A stretch of DNA of 64,000 bases from Amycolatopsis nivea. Its GTDB lineage: Bacteria; Actinomycetota; Actinomycetes; Mycobacteriales; Pseudonocardiaceae. The DNA lies in the NCBI RefSeq assembly GCF_004522235.1, contig NZ_SDLT01000001.1:124001-188000 (forward strand), given 5' to 3'. This document shows positions 15,241 through 24,058 of this stretch, in pieces. Below the pieces are notes generated by a model. That model was not told the DNA's origin, did not search any database, and saw only the letters and a program-made list of their open reading frames with translations. The first letter of the stretch is position 1. Every line of letters begins with the position of its first letter. The position numbers and the translations under genes are program-made.

Positions 15241-16091
15241 CCGTCACGCTCGGGCCGCTGCGAATCGATGCGGTCACCGAACTGGACCACTGGCCGTTCG
15301 CCCCCGCTGAGCTGTTCCCGGCTGTCACGCCCGAACAGTTGGGGGACCACCGCGGCGACCTCGACCTGTCGATCACCACGTACCTGGTGCGCACGCCGGA
15401 CCAGACGGTGCTTTTCGACGCCGGGAACGGCAACGCGAAGGAACGCCCGGTCCTGCTGGCGCATCACCAGTTCGACACGCCGTACCTGGACCGCCTGGCC
15501 GCGACGGGTGTCATGCCGGAGGACGTCGACGTCGTCATCGCGACCCACCTGCACCCAGACCACTGCGGCGGCTTCACCCAGCTGGTCGACGGTTCGTGGG
15601 ACCCGACCTTCCCACGCGCCCGGTACCTGATCGCGGCCGACGAATACGCCTGGCTGCAAGAGGTACACGCCGCGGCCCCCGAAGGCGGGGTGGCAGCCGA
15701 CCTGGCGAGGACGTTCGAAGACAGCGTCCTCCCGGTAGTGGAGGCAGGCCTGGTCGAACTGATCGACCTCCCGTACGAGGTAACGGACGGCATCACCCTG
15801 CGTTCCCTGCCCGGGCACACCACCGCCCACCTGATCGCGGAACTCAGCGGCGGCGGTCAGCACGCGCTGGTGAGCGGGGATGTGCTGCACCACCCGTTCC
15901 AGTTCTCGGACCTGACGCTGGCCCAGGGCGGCGACGTAGACCCAGTCGCTGCCGCGGAGTCCCGGCGGACCCTGTGCGAACTGGCCGTCGAACGGGATGC
16001 CCTTCTCCTGCCCGCTCACTTCGGACCTGGACGAATCGACCGCACCGGCGACGGTTTCCGCTACCACCCCGCCCCGTTAGGAGCCGCCTGA
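15237..16091 (+). CDS. Metallo-beta-lactamase-fold hydrolase, AHL-lactonase-like
   Basis: A 284-residue MBL-fold enzyme. The dinuclear zinc site is intact: THLHPDHCGG gives H104, H106, D108 and H109, with later ligands in LPGHTTAHL and LLPAHFG. Size and motif layout match the quorum-quenching lactonase/Zn-dependent hydrolase group, which opens lactone rings. It overlaps the RidA gene by 4 bp, so the pair is co-translated. The actual substrate could be a gamma-butyrolactone-type signal or another ester; nothing in the sequence decides this. Confidence 0.88.
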   Translation: MTVTLGPLRIDAVTELDHWPFAPAELFPAVTPEQLGDHRGDLDLSITTYLVRTPDQTVLFDAGNGNAKERPVLLAHHQFDTPYLDRLAATGVMPEDVDVVIATHLHPDHCGGFTQLVDGSWDPTFPRARYLIAADEYAWLQEVHAAAPEGGVAADLARTFEDSVLPVVEAGLVELIDLPYEVTDGITLRSLPGHTTAHLIAELSGGGQHALVSGDVLHHPFQFSDLTLAQGGDVDPVAAAESRRTLCELAVERDALLLPAHFGPGRIDRTGDGFRYHPAPLGAA

Positions 16092-16145
16092 GTCTCTGCT
16101 CGCGGGGCCGTGTCGATTCGATGCCGCTCCGTTCGACGCATAGGC

Positions 16146-16673
16146 ATGACTGACTACGAACCGACCTCGACCCGCAACCTCGACCGCTACGGGAACGCCC
16201 CGCTGCCGTGGAGCCGCGCCCGCGACGTCCTGGCCACCGACACCCCGACCGCCGACCTGACGTTCTTCGTCGCGACCGTCCGCCCAGACGGCCGCCCCCA
16301 CTCGGCGGGCGTAGGCGCGGTCTGGGTGGACGACGCCCTGTATTTCGTCGGCGGCCCGGGCACGCGCCGCTCGCGGAACCTCGCGGCCAACCCGGCGTGC
16401 AGCATCTCGGTACGCCTGCGCGGCCTGGACCTGGTCCTCGAGGGCGACGCCCACCGCGTGGTGGACACCGACACCGTGGCGCACCTAGCCGAGGTCTACC
16501 GCTCCGGCGGCTGGCCAGCGACGGCGTCCGGGGATGCTCTGACGGCACCCTTCAGCGCTCCGAGCGCAGGCCCGCCGCCGTGGCACCTGTACCGGCTCAC
16601 CCTGCGCCGCGCGGTGGGAGTCGCTTCGGAGGAACCACACGGAGCGACGTGCTGGGAGTTCGCCGGAGCTTGA
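16146..16673 (+). CDS. Pyridoxamine 5'-phosphate oxidase-family protein
   Basis: A 175-residue split-barrel flavin-type protein. The PNPOx-like core is seen in TFFVATVRPDGRPHSAGVGAVW, ALYFVGGPGTRRSRNLAANPACSISV and the C-terminal WHLYRLTLRRAVGVA. In actinobacteria such proteins bind F420, FMN or haem; the DGRPH and RSRNL segments are those that contact the cofactor. ATG at 16146 starts 54 bp after the MBL gene on the same strand, so it may belong to that operon. Just after its stop the repetitive tract begins. Confidence 0.87.
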   Translation: MTDYEPTSTRNLDRYGNAPLPWSRARDVLATDTPTADLTFFVATVRPDGRPHSAGVGAVWVDDALYFVGGPGTRRSRNLAANPACSISVRLRGLDLVLEGDAHRVVDTDTVAHLAEVYRSGGWPATASGDALTAPFSAPSAGPPPWHLYRLTLRRAVGVASEEPHGATCWEFAGA

Positions 16674-17571
16674 GCCCGCGGCCCGATCCCGCGGCGGGTG
16701 TCGTCGGCGGAGCTGTCTACCGGGAGTTCGCGGGCGCCGACGGGCGTCTGCCGGACGACGAGCCGTCGCCGACTTGGTTGCTGCCGTGTGCGGGGAACCT
16801 GTCTGACGGCGAGGCTGACACAGTCCGCGCGCGAGACCGCGGTGGCGTTGGCCGGTCCCGTGCGCGGCGAGTCTGCCGGGTGCCGAGAGCCGCGTGCGGG
16901 GAGTCTGCGGGACACGGAAGCGCGCCGCGGCAGGCGGGCTGTGGCCGCGTGCGCGTGACGATGAGTCTGTCGTGACGGTGATGGCGGCTGCCGCGTGCGA
17001 AGTGGCCGTGGCGGGGCGGGTTGCCGTGGCGTGCGGGTGGCGGCGAGTCTGTCGTGGCGGCGATGGCGGCTGTCGCGTGCGGAGTCTGCCGGGTCGGGAG
17101 GTTGGCCGTGGCGGGGTGAGTTGCCGTGGCGTGCGGGTGGCGGCGAGTCTGTCGTGGCGGCGATGGCGGCTGTCGCGTGCGGAGTCTGCCGGGTCGGGAG
17201 GTTGGCCGTGGCGGGGTGAGTTGCCGTGGCGTGCGGGTGGCGGCGAGTCTGTCGTGGCGGCGATGGCGGCTGTCGCGTGCGGAGTCTGCCGGGTCGGGAG
17301 GTTGGCCGTGGCGGGGTGAGTTGCCGTCGCGTGCGGGTGGCGGCGAGTCTGCCGTGGCGGCGATGGCTGCCGCCGCGTGCGGAAGCCTGCCGGGTGAGGG
17401 ACTTCGCGCTAGCGGGTGCGCTGCCATCGTGTGCAGGGGAGTGCGCGTGGCGGCGATGGCTGCCGCGGCGTGCGGAAGTCTGCCCGGCTGGGAGCTTCGC
17501 GGCACCGGGTGCAGGTGAGCGCGCGTGACGGCGCATCCGCCGTGGCGACGATGGCTGCGGCCCCCAACCGA
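16674..17571. other. Gene-free tract of GC-rich direct repeats
   Basis: Nearly 900 bp without a believable gene. From about 16850 it consists of reiterations of GTCTGCCGGG, CGATGGCGGCTG and GCGTGCGG blocks. The centre is a perfect 100-bp tandem repeat (17021-17320), with degenerate copies on both sides. Long open frames run through it on both strands only because it is GC-rich. Because the period is not a multiple of three, the repeats are not coding. Confidence 0.75.
17021..17320. repeat. Three identical 100-bp tandem repeats
   Basis: Units 17021-17120, 17121-17220 and 17221-17320 are identical base for base; each begins TTGCCGTGGCGTGCGGGTGG and ends GTTGGCCGTGGCGGGGTGAG. A fourth, diverged unit begins at 17321 and a partial one precedes 17021. 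Identity of the three implies recent expansion or gene-conversion homogenisation. Confidence 0.95.
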
Positions 17572-18081
17572 TCACCCCCGCCCGTCAGGTCCTTCCCAGT
17601 CCAGCAGCAACTCCCGCAGCCCGGCATTCATCCGCTCCTGCTCCGCGCGCGGCAAAACCCCCAGCAACCGTGCCTCCGTCTGCGTCTTCATCCCGAACAC
17701 CTCCTGCGCCCGCGCCAGTCCCTCGTCGGTGAGGCTCACCAGGATCTGCCGTCGGTCGGCCGGGTCGATGTCGCGGCGGACCCAGCCTTTGCGTTCGAGT
17801 CCGGCGACGCGTTTGGTGACCCCGCCGGACGTCAGGCGCATGCTGTCCAGCAGTTGCCCGGCCGAGAGCCGGTACGGGGGACCGGCTCGTTTGAGGGCGC
17901 CCAGCAGTTCCACTTCCCACAGGCCGACCCCGAAGGCGTCGAATTCGCGGCGCAGTTCCGTTTCCAGCAGCCGGGCGGCGCGCAGCAGGCGGAAGCTCAG
18001 CGCCTTGCTCACCCGGTCTTCCTCGCGCACGCCGGTGATCTGCGCCATGACTCCGTCGACGTGGTCCCGCTCCGCTGGCAT
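17572..18081 (-). CDS. MarR-family transcriptional regulator
   Basis: A 169-residue MarR protein. The winged helix is clear: SAGQLLDSMRLTSGGVTKRV is the recognition region and DIDPADRRQILVSLTDEG the wing. It faces an MFS drug-type exporter across 55 bp, the classic arrangement in which a MarR repressor is released by the exported compound. The gap holds a short inverted repeat, GTAA (18102-18105) and TTAC (18111-18114), in AT-rich sequence. ATG 18081 is preferred; a GTG at 18099 would add six residues. Confidence 0.92.
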   Translation of the reverse strand: MPAERDHVDGVMAQITGVREEDRVSKALSFRLLRAARLLETELRREFDAFGVGLWEVELLGALKRAGPPYRLSAGQLLDSMRLTSGGVTKRVAGLERKGWVRRDIDPADRRQILVSLTDEGLARAQEVFGMKTQTEARLLGVLPRAEQERMNAGLRELLLDWEGPDGRG

Positions 18082-18136
18082 GGGCGAGTATTCTAACACC
18101 AGTAATTATCTTACCGGTCTCGAATCAGGACGGTCC

Positions 18137-20086
18137 GTGCACGCTTCGCCTTCATCCGAGCCCGATCCGCAGCGCTGGCGCGCCTTGTGGGTGTGCCTCA
18201 TCGCGGGGTTCATGACGCTGCTCGACGTCAGCATCGTCAACGTCGCGCTGCCCTCGATGGAGCACGGGATCGGCGCGACGCCCGCGGATGTCTCGTGGGT
18301 CGTGTCCGGCTACGCGCTCACGTTCGGGCTCGCGCTGGTGCCGTCGGGGCGGCTCGGCGACGACTACGGGCGCCGCCGGATGTTCCTGCTCGGGCTGGCG
18401 TTGTTCGTGGCGACCAGCGTGCTCTGCGGGGCGGCCCCGAACGCCACCTGGCTCGTCGTCGCGCGGCTGGGGCAGGGCGTCGCGGGCGGGTTGCTGAATC
18501 CGCAGATCATCGGCCTGATGCAGCAGCTGTTCTCCGGGCGCGAGCGCGGTAAGGCGTTCGGCGCGTTCGGGGCGACGGTCGGGCTTTCCACCGCGATCGG
18601 GCCGGTGCTCGGTGGGTTGCTGATCCAGGGCATCGGCGTCAACCAGGGGTGGCGCTGGGTCTTCTACGTCAACCTGCCGATCGGGATTCTCGCGATCCTG
18701 TTCGGGCTGCGCCTGCTGCCCAAGGACGCGCGCAGCGGCCGGAAACGGACGCCGGACCTGGTCGGCAGCGTGCTGCTCGGCGTGGCGGTCGTGCTGGTGA
18801 TGCTGCCGCTGATCGAGGAAGAGGAACAGGCGGCCGCGCCGCGCTGGTGGCTGATGGGCGTCGCGGCCGGGCTGCTCGTGCTGTTCGTGCTCTGGGAGCG
18901 CTGGCTCGGCAACCGCGGCAAGCAGCCGCTGGTGAACCTGAAGCTGCTGACCGTGCGCAGCTACTCGATGGGTTCCGCGCTCGGCATGGTCTATTTCGCC
19001 GGATTCACCGGGATTTTCCTGGTCCTGACGCTCTTCTTCCAGCAGGGCCTCGGCTACACGGCGCTGCAGGCCGGCGCGGCGATGCTCGCGTTCGCGATCG
19101 GCTCGGCGATCTCGCCGACCATCGGCGGGCGGCTCGTGCACCGGTTCGGCAGGCCGATGGTCGTGCTCGGCACGCTGCTCGTCGCGGTCGGGCTCGCCGC
19201 GACCGCGTGGCTCGTCCGCGACTACTCCGGCGCGAACACCGCGTTCGTGCTGGCCGCGCCGTTGTTCGTCGGCGGGTTCGGCAGCGGGCTGGTGATTTCG
19301 CCGAACTCGACGCTCGCCTTGGAAGAAGTCCCGCCCGCGGAAGGCGGCACCGCGGCCGGCGTGCTGCAGACCGGCCAGCGGATCGGTTCCGCGGTCGGCA
19401 CCGCGCTCGGCGGGTCGCTGTTCTTCGGCGAGCTCGGGCGTTCGCACGGGGACTACCACTCCGCGACCGCGCTCGGGCTGATCGGGTCGACCGCGCTGGT
19501 CGGGCTCGCGTTGCTGTTCGGCGTCGTGGACATCCTGCTGTCGCGGACGCGCAAACGCCGCAGCACAACGCAAAGCGCGCCGCCCGCGGCGATTTCGGGT
19601 GCGGTCAGCGGCCTCGCGCCCGCGGAAACCGCGTCTGTTTCGTTGACGTCCCTGGAGACCCACGAAGTACGCCGCACCACCACCGGCGCGGACAACACGT
19701 TCGCCCTGGACGCTCCGGCGGGCTCGTATCTGCTGCTGGTCCAGGCGGGCGGCCGGGAGCCGGTGGCTCGCCATGTCCAGGTGGGCGCCGAGCCGGTGCG
19801 CGAGAACGTCGAACTGGCGCGGTCGGTCCGGCTCACCGGCACCGTGCACGCGGTCCGGGGTCCGTTCCCGGGCGCGCAGGTCGCGGTGCTGGACGCGAAG
19901 GGCCAGGTCCAGCGCGTCACCGTGACAGACGAGGCGGGCCACTACACCGTCGAGGACCTGTTCCCCGGCGAGTACACCGTCGTCGTGACCGGATATCAGC
20001 CGGTCGCGGAACCGGTGCAGCTGACGACCGAGGGCCCGGCCCGCTTCGACCCGTTGCTGCGCTTGGTTTCCGCGGACAAGGCCTAG
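18137..20086 (+). CDS. DHA2-family MFS exporter with C-terminal carboxypeptidase-regulatory-like domain
   Basis: A 649-residue fusion. Residues 1-470 are a 14-segment drug:H+ antiporter (EmrB/QacA type) with LDVSIVNVALP in segment 1, GRLGDDYGRRR after segment 2 and the motif C region LSTAIGPVLGGLL in segment 5. Residues about 480-649 are beta-rich and hydrophilic, with two units of carboxypeptidase-regulatory-like sequence (TFALDAPAGSYLLLVQAGG and AGHYTVEDLFPGEYTVVVTG). Such Ig-like tails are otherwise extracellular. With 14 segments the C-terminus should be cytoplasmic, which is a puzzle. GTG 18137 is the first sensible start after the MarR gap. It overlaps the convergent CitE gene by 4 bp. 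Confidence 0.9.
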   Translation: MHASPSSEPDPQRWRALWVCLIAGFMTLLDVSIVNVALPSMEHGIGATPADVSWVVSGYALTFGLALVPSGRLGDDYGRRRMFLLGLALFVATSVLCGAAPNATWLVVARLGQGVAGGLLNPQIIGLMQQLFSGRERGKAFGAFGATVGLSTAIGPVLGGLLIQGIGVNQGWRWVFYVNLPIGILAILFGLRLLPKDARSGRKRTPDLVGSVLLGVAVVLVMLPLIEEEEQAAAPRWWLMGVAAGLLVLFVLWERWLGNRGKQPLVNLKLLTVRSYSMGSALGMVYFAGFTGIFLVLTLFFQQGLGYTALQAGAAMLAFAIGSAISPTIGGRLVHRFGRPMVVLGTLLVAVGLAATAWLVRDYSGANTAFVLAAPLFVGGFGSGLVISPNSTLALEEVPPAEGGTAAGVLQTGQRIGSAVGTALGGSLFFGELGRSHGDYHSATALGLIGSTALVGLALLFGVVDILLSRTRKRRSTTQSAPPAAISGAVSGLAPAETASVSLTSLETHEVRRTTTGADNTFALDAPAGSYLLLVQAGGREPVARHVQVGAEPVRENVELARSVRLTGTVHAVRGPFPGAQVAVLDAKGQVQRVTVTDEAGHYTVEDLFPGEYTVVVTGYQPVAEPVQLTTEGPARFDPLLRLVSADKA

Positions 20087-20907
20087 TCGGAGACGAGCGC
20101 CAGCACCGCCAGGGCCTGGTCCCGCATCGCGACGTCCAGGAACGTCCCGTCGGCGAGTGCGATCGCGCCCACCCCGGCCTGAGTGGCACCGTCCATTCGG
20201 GACAGCACCTCCCGCGCCCGCGCGACCTCCTCCGCCGTCGGCAGGAAAGCCGCGCGGATTGTCGGCAGCTGCATCGGGTGGATCGCCGTGCGGCCGCGGA
20301 AGCCGAGCGCTCGCCCGGCCCGGCAGCTTTCCGCCAAGCCGTCGAGGTCGCGGACGTTCGCGTACACCGACATCGCCGGCGGGGGCAGCCGCGCGGCGCG
20401 GGCGGCGTTCACGATCCGGCTGCGCGCCCAGGTGAGCCCGGCTTCGTCGGCGAGCCGCAGGTCGGACCGCAGATCCGCCTCGCCGAGCCCCAGCGACGCC
20501 GTCTGCGGGGAAGTGAGCGCGATCTCCAGCGCCCGCTCCACCCCGAGCGCCGACTCGATCAGCGGGTGCAATTCCCGCCCCGGCAAGGCATCGGCGTGCG
20601 ACCGGACGTCGAGCGAACTCTCGACCTTCGGCAGCCGCGCGCCCACCCACGCCGGCAGTGCGGCGACCGCGGCCACGTCCGCCGCGTGCCACGGCGTGTC
20701 CGGGTGGTTGATCCGCACCTGCACCGGCCGCGACGCGGGCACCTCGGCCAACAGCCGCATCGCGTTGTCCCGTGCGGCGTCCTTCTGCGCGGGAGCGACG
20801 GCGTCTTCGAGGTCGACCAGCACGACGTCGGCGTCCGAGGCGAGGGCTTTGGCCACGCGGTCGGGCCGGTCGGCGGGGACGTAAAGCAGGGTCAGCGCGG
20901 GTGTCAT
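20083..20907 (-). CDS. CitE-like CoA-ester lyase (HpcH/HpaI family)
   Basis: A 274-residue TIM-barrel lyase. CitE-like enzymes cleave or form C-C bonds in CoA esters such as malyl-, citramalyl- or hydroxymethylglutaryl-CoA, with a divalent metal. Visible motifs are VVLVDLEDAVAPAQKDAAR, VRINHPDTPW, LPKVESSLD and the metal-binding Glu/Asp in ESALGVERALEIA and LGEADLRSD. It is the last gene of the LacI-controlled operon; its ATG overlaps the stop of the CoA-transferase gene (4 bp). Together they would activate a hydroxy-acid as a CoA thioester and then split it. Confidence 0.87.
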   Translation of the reverse strand: MTPALTLLYVPADRPDRVAKALASDADVVLVDLEDAVAPAQKDAARDNAMRLLAEVPASRPVQVRINHPDTPWHAADVAAVAALPAWVGARLPKVESSLDVRSHADALPGRELHPLIESALGVERALEIALTSPQTASLGLGEADLRSDLRLADEAGLTWARSRIVNAARAARLPPPAMSVYANVRDLDGLAESCRAGRALGFRGRTAIHPMQLPTIRAAFLPTAEEVARAREVLSRMDGATQAGVGAIALADGTFLDVAMRDQALAVLALVSD

Positions 20908-22112
20908 ACCGCTCCCTCCGCCCGAAGCTCAGCGATCCGCGACGCCGTGAAGCCCAGCGAACCGAGCACCTCGTCGGTGTCCGCGCCGTGCGGACGTCCG
21001 GTGAAGCCGATGACGCCGTCGTTGTCCGACAACCGGAACAGCGGCCCCTGCATCAACGTCGTGCCCAGTTCCGGGTCCTCGATCTCGTGGATCGTGCCCA
21101 GCGCGCGGAACTGCGGATCCGCGACGATGTCGGCCGCGTCGTAGATCGGTGCCACGGCCGCCTGCGCCTCCTCGAAGGCCGCCACGACCTCGTCCCGGGT
21201 GTGCTGCGCGATCCAGCCGCCGACAGCCTCGTCCAGCACGTCCGCGTGCGCCGCCCGGTCCGCGCCGGTCGCGAACCACGGCTCGTCCGCGAGTTCCGGA
21301 CGGCCGACCAGCCGCACCACGCGTTCCGCGATCGACTGCGCCGACGTCGACACCGCCACCCATTGCCCGTCGCTCGTGCGGTAGGTGTTGCGCGGCGCGT
21401 TGTTCGTGGACCGGTTGCCGGTGCGCGGCTGGACCGTGCCGAGCTGGTCCCATCGCGTGATCTGCGGTCCGAGCATGGCGAGAATCGGCTCGATGATCGC
21501 GACGTCCACGACCTGGCCGCGGCCGCTGGCGGTCCGCCCGGCGAGCGCGACCATGATCGCGTACGCGGTGGCCAGCGACGCGACCCCGTCGGCGAGCCCG
21601 AACGGCGGCAGCGTCGGCGGCCCGTCCGGTTCGCCGGTGGCCGCGGCGAATCCGCTCATTGCCTCGGCGAGCGTGCCGAAACCGGGACGCGGCGAGTACG
21701 GCCCGAACTGGCCGAAACCGGTCACCCGCGCGAGAACCAGCCCGGGGTTGCGCGCGGACAGCTCCTCGTAGCCGAGCCCCCAGCGTTCGAGCGTGCCCGG
21801 CCGGAAGTTCTCGATCACCACGTCCGCGGTCTCGGCGAGCGCCAGGAACACCCCGCGCCCGCCGTCGCTGCTCAGGTTCGCCGTGACGGTTCGCTTGTTG
21901 CGCCCCAACGTCTTCCACCACAGGTTGACGTCGCCCTTGGCCACCCCGTGCGTGCGCGACGGGTCCGGTCGCGACGGATGCTCGACCTTGATCACCTCGG
22001 CGCCCATGTCGCCGAGGTGCATCGCGGCCATCGGACCGGCGAACAACGTCGACGCGTCGACCACCCGCAACCCGGCCAGCGCCCCGGCGGACGCCTCCCT
22101 CGACACGGTCAT
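20904..22112 (-). CDS. Class III (CaiB/BaiF) CoA-transferase
   Basis: A 402-residue member of the formyl-CoA transferase family, which moves CoA between carboxylic acids. Family signatures are LRVVDASTLFAGPMAAMHLGD, MGAEVIKVEHP, DVVIENFRPGTLERWG and the segment FGLADGVASLATAYA, whose Asp matches the catalytic aspartate. ATG 22112 overlaps the preceding SUMF1-type gene (ATGA), and its own stop overlaps the CitE gene. A CaiB-type transferase with a CitE-type lyase is a known pairing in dicarboxylic and branched hydroxy-acid catabolism (for example itaconate/citramalate), so an acid released from the imported compound may be the substrate. Confidence 0.92.
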   Translation of the reverse strand: MTVSREASAGALAGLRVVDASTLFAGPMAAMHLGDMGAEVIKVEHPSRPDPSRTHGVAKGDVNLWWKTLGRNKRTVTANLSSDGGRGVFLALAETADVVIENFRPGTLERWGLGYEELSARNPGLVLARVTGFGQFGPYSPRPGFGTLAEAMSGFAAATGEPDGPPTLPPFGLADGVASLATAYAIMVALAGRTASGRGQVVDVAIIEPILAMLGPQITRWDQLGTVQPRTGNRSTNNAPRNTYRTSDGQWVAVSTSAQSIAERVVRLVGRPELADEPWFATGADRAAHADVLDEAVGGWIAQHTRDEVVAAFEEAQAAVAPIYDAADIVADPQFRALGTIHEIEDPELGTTLMQGPLFRLSDNDGVIGFTGRPHGADTDEVLGSLGFTASRIAELRAEGAV

Positions 22113-24058
22113 CGCGTCACGTCCCACGCACAGCGGAAGCCGACCGTCGCGCCGCGCGCCAGCCCGAACCCGGGCAGCAGCAGCTTCACGCTGTAGTCCG
22201 GCGCGTGCCGTCCGCCCTCGACATACCACTCGGAACCCTCGGCGCGGTAATCGCTGCCGCCCTTGAGCATCACGAACCGGGTCCTCCCGTCGGAGTGTTC
22301 GCTTTCGGTCCAGTTCCACACCGCGGGCGTGCCGCGCCGCAGCCCGCCGGTCTCCCCGGCGAGCTGCCATTCGTCCTCGGTCGGCAACCGGCCGCCGCGC
22401 CACGCGCAGTACGCCCGTGCGTCGTCGAGGTCCACAAAGGTCACCGGCTCGTCCGGGGCGAGCGGACGGCCGTCGGCCCAGTGCGCGAGGAACCGATGCG
22501 GCTCGACCGGCTGATACCCGGTAGCGGCAAGGAATTCCGCGAAATCGCCGTTCGTCACCTCGGCAGCGGCGACCGCGACCGGCGACGCCAGCGAACCGTC
22601 GCGTTGCAGCGTCCGGGCGTCGTGCAGCCGAGGCGGCAGCGGCTTCCACTCGTCCACATACGGCGCGCCCTGGTACATCCCGGTCTCGCGGCCGCGGTAC
22701 CGGACCGTCAGCGCGTAGTGCCCGGCAGGCACCACGACCGCGTCGTCGTCGGGCGTGCCGTTCGTCGGCTGCGGCCGGACCCGCGTCGCGAGCCGATGCG
22801 GGAAACGCGCGTGCGGATCGTGGGGGAGCGTCGCCACCTGAGACAGCCACGACGGCTCCGCCGCGCCATCGGTGACCCGCAGCAACGCCGAAATCCCGCG
22901 CGCGGGCACACGTCCGTCGGCGAACAGATCGATCACCGGACCGTCCACAACGGACCCGAGATAGTCCGAGTCAGAGCGGTTCACGACCGTCCACAGTGTC
23001 CAGTCGCCGAGTTCCCAGCGCGACGCGTAAACCCCGGCGGCTTCGGCCTCGGGCGTCAGCGGCGCCAACGGCGTCCACTCGCCCTCGCGCAGCAGCTCAC
23101 CCGCCGCACGCTGCACAGACACCATCCGGCGCACCGTCGCCGCGTCTCGCTGCGACCAGCCGACCCACACGCCGAACACGACTTCCCACACCATCACGCC
23201 GACGCCGTTCAGCCACGCCGACTGCAGCTCCTCGGTGTGGTCGCGGTGCCATCGCCGCACGTGGTGCTGCATGTGCCGCCGCTCGTACCAGTGCGAACGC
23301 AGCACGCCCGGCACCGGTGAATCGGCGAAGAACTGCGCCCACGACGCCGAATGGTCCTCGATCCGCTCGACCGGCAGCTTCGATTCGCCCTCCAGCACGA
23401 CCCCGGGCCGCGCGCGTTCGAGCTGCTCGACCAGCGCGGGGTCAGCCTTCTTCAAGGTGTCCAGGAAGACGCCGTCCGCGCCTAAATCGGCCAGCACCGC
23501 GGCCAGTTCCGCGGCGTCGTCCTCGCCGCGGCGCGTGCCGACGTCCCACGGGTTGTAGTCCACGAACACCCGCACGCCCGCCGAGTGGAACACCTCGACC
23601 AGTTCGCGGAGACCGGGCACGTCGCGGTAGAAGTCCCACTGGTTTCGGTCGTCGAGACCGATCACCGGGTACGCGTGCCACAGCACGACCGCGTCGAGGC
23701 CGCCGAACCGCTGGTGCGCGTCGGCGAGGAACCGCTCCGGCGTGAACCGGTGCTCCTCGAACGAATACAGCAACTCGTCCCACAGCCATACCTGCGCGAC
23801 CGTGTGGCATCCGGCGGCCCACGCGGCTTCCGGCCGGTCGTAGGCGCGGCCGTGGTAGCTGTGCCGCTCGTGCGCGTCGGCACGCCACTGCCGCAGCCGG
23901 GCCCGCCATTCCGGCCGGTCGGCGGGATCCGCCGGGCCGACGAAGATCTTGGCCTCGTCCAGCGCCGCGAGCTGCTCGGGGGAGAGCGGCGCGCCGAGCG
24001 GGACCTCGGTCGGCCGGTCGATCGGGCGCGGGACGAGCGGGTCGAACACGTAGGTCAT
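22109..24058 (-). CDS. Glycosidase-like TIM-barrel fused to a SUMF1/FGE-type domain
   Basis: A 649-residue two-part protein without signal peptide. Residues about 1-330 resemble a glycoside-hydrolase TIM barrel: strand-end acids occur in VFVDYNPWDVGTRRG, GVFLDTLKKAD and VLEGESKLPVE. Residues about 330-470 are beta-rich. From about 485 the C-terminus is a formylglycine-generating-enzyme (SUMF1) fold, with EVTNGDFAEFL, AYCAWRGGRLPTEDEW, MLKGGSDYRAEGSEW and GFRCAWD. The paired active-site cysteines of true FGE are missing, so oxidase activity is unlikely and the domain may bind ligand. It overlaps both neighbours by 4 bp within the operon. Confidence 0.75.
   Translation of the reverse strand: MTYVFDPLVPRPIDRPTEVPLGAPLSPEQLAALDEAKIFVGPADPADRPEWRARLRQWRADAHERHSYHGRAYDRPEAAWAAGCHTVAQVWLWDELLYSFEEHRFTPERFLADAHQRFGGLDAVVLWHAYPVIGLDDRNQWDFYRDVPGLRELVEVFHSAGVRVFVDYNPWDVGTRRGEDDAAELAAVLADLGADGVFLDTLKKADPALVEQLERARPGVVLEGESKLPVERIEDHSASWAQFFADSPVPGVLRSHWYERRHMQHHVRRWHRDHTEELQSAWLNGVGVMVWEVVFGVWVGWSQRDAATVRRMVSVQRAAGELLREGEWTPLAPLTPEAEAAGVYASRWELGDWTLWTVVNRSDSDYLGSVVDGPVIDLFADGRVPARGISALLRVTDGAAEPSWLSQVATLPHDPHARFPHRLATRVRPQPTNGTPDDDAVVVPAGHYALTVRYRGRETGMYQGAPYVDEWKPLPPRLHDARTLQRDGSLASPVAVAAAEVTNGDFAEFLAATGYQPVEPHRFLAHWADGRPLAPDEPVTFVDLDDARAYCAWRGGRLPTEDEWQLAGETGGLRRGTPAVWNWTESEHSDGRTRFVMLKGGSDYRAEGSEWYVEGGRHAPDYSVKLLLPGFGLARGATVGFRCAWDVTR

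Noticed and set aside
17021..17320. Possible CRISPR array
   Set aside because: Units are contiguous 100-bp direct repeats without unique spacers, and there are no cas genes.
16496..17575. Long minus-strand frames rich in Pro/Thr/His/Arg repeats
   Set aside because: They cross the 100-bp repeats, whose period shifts the reading frame; no ribosome site and no domain.
17525..18136. N-terminal extension of the MFS exporter
   Set aside because: It would read through the marR gene and its promoter; transporter homology begins after the GTG at 18137.
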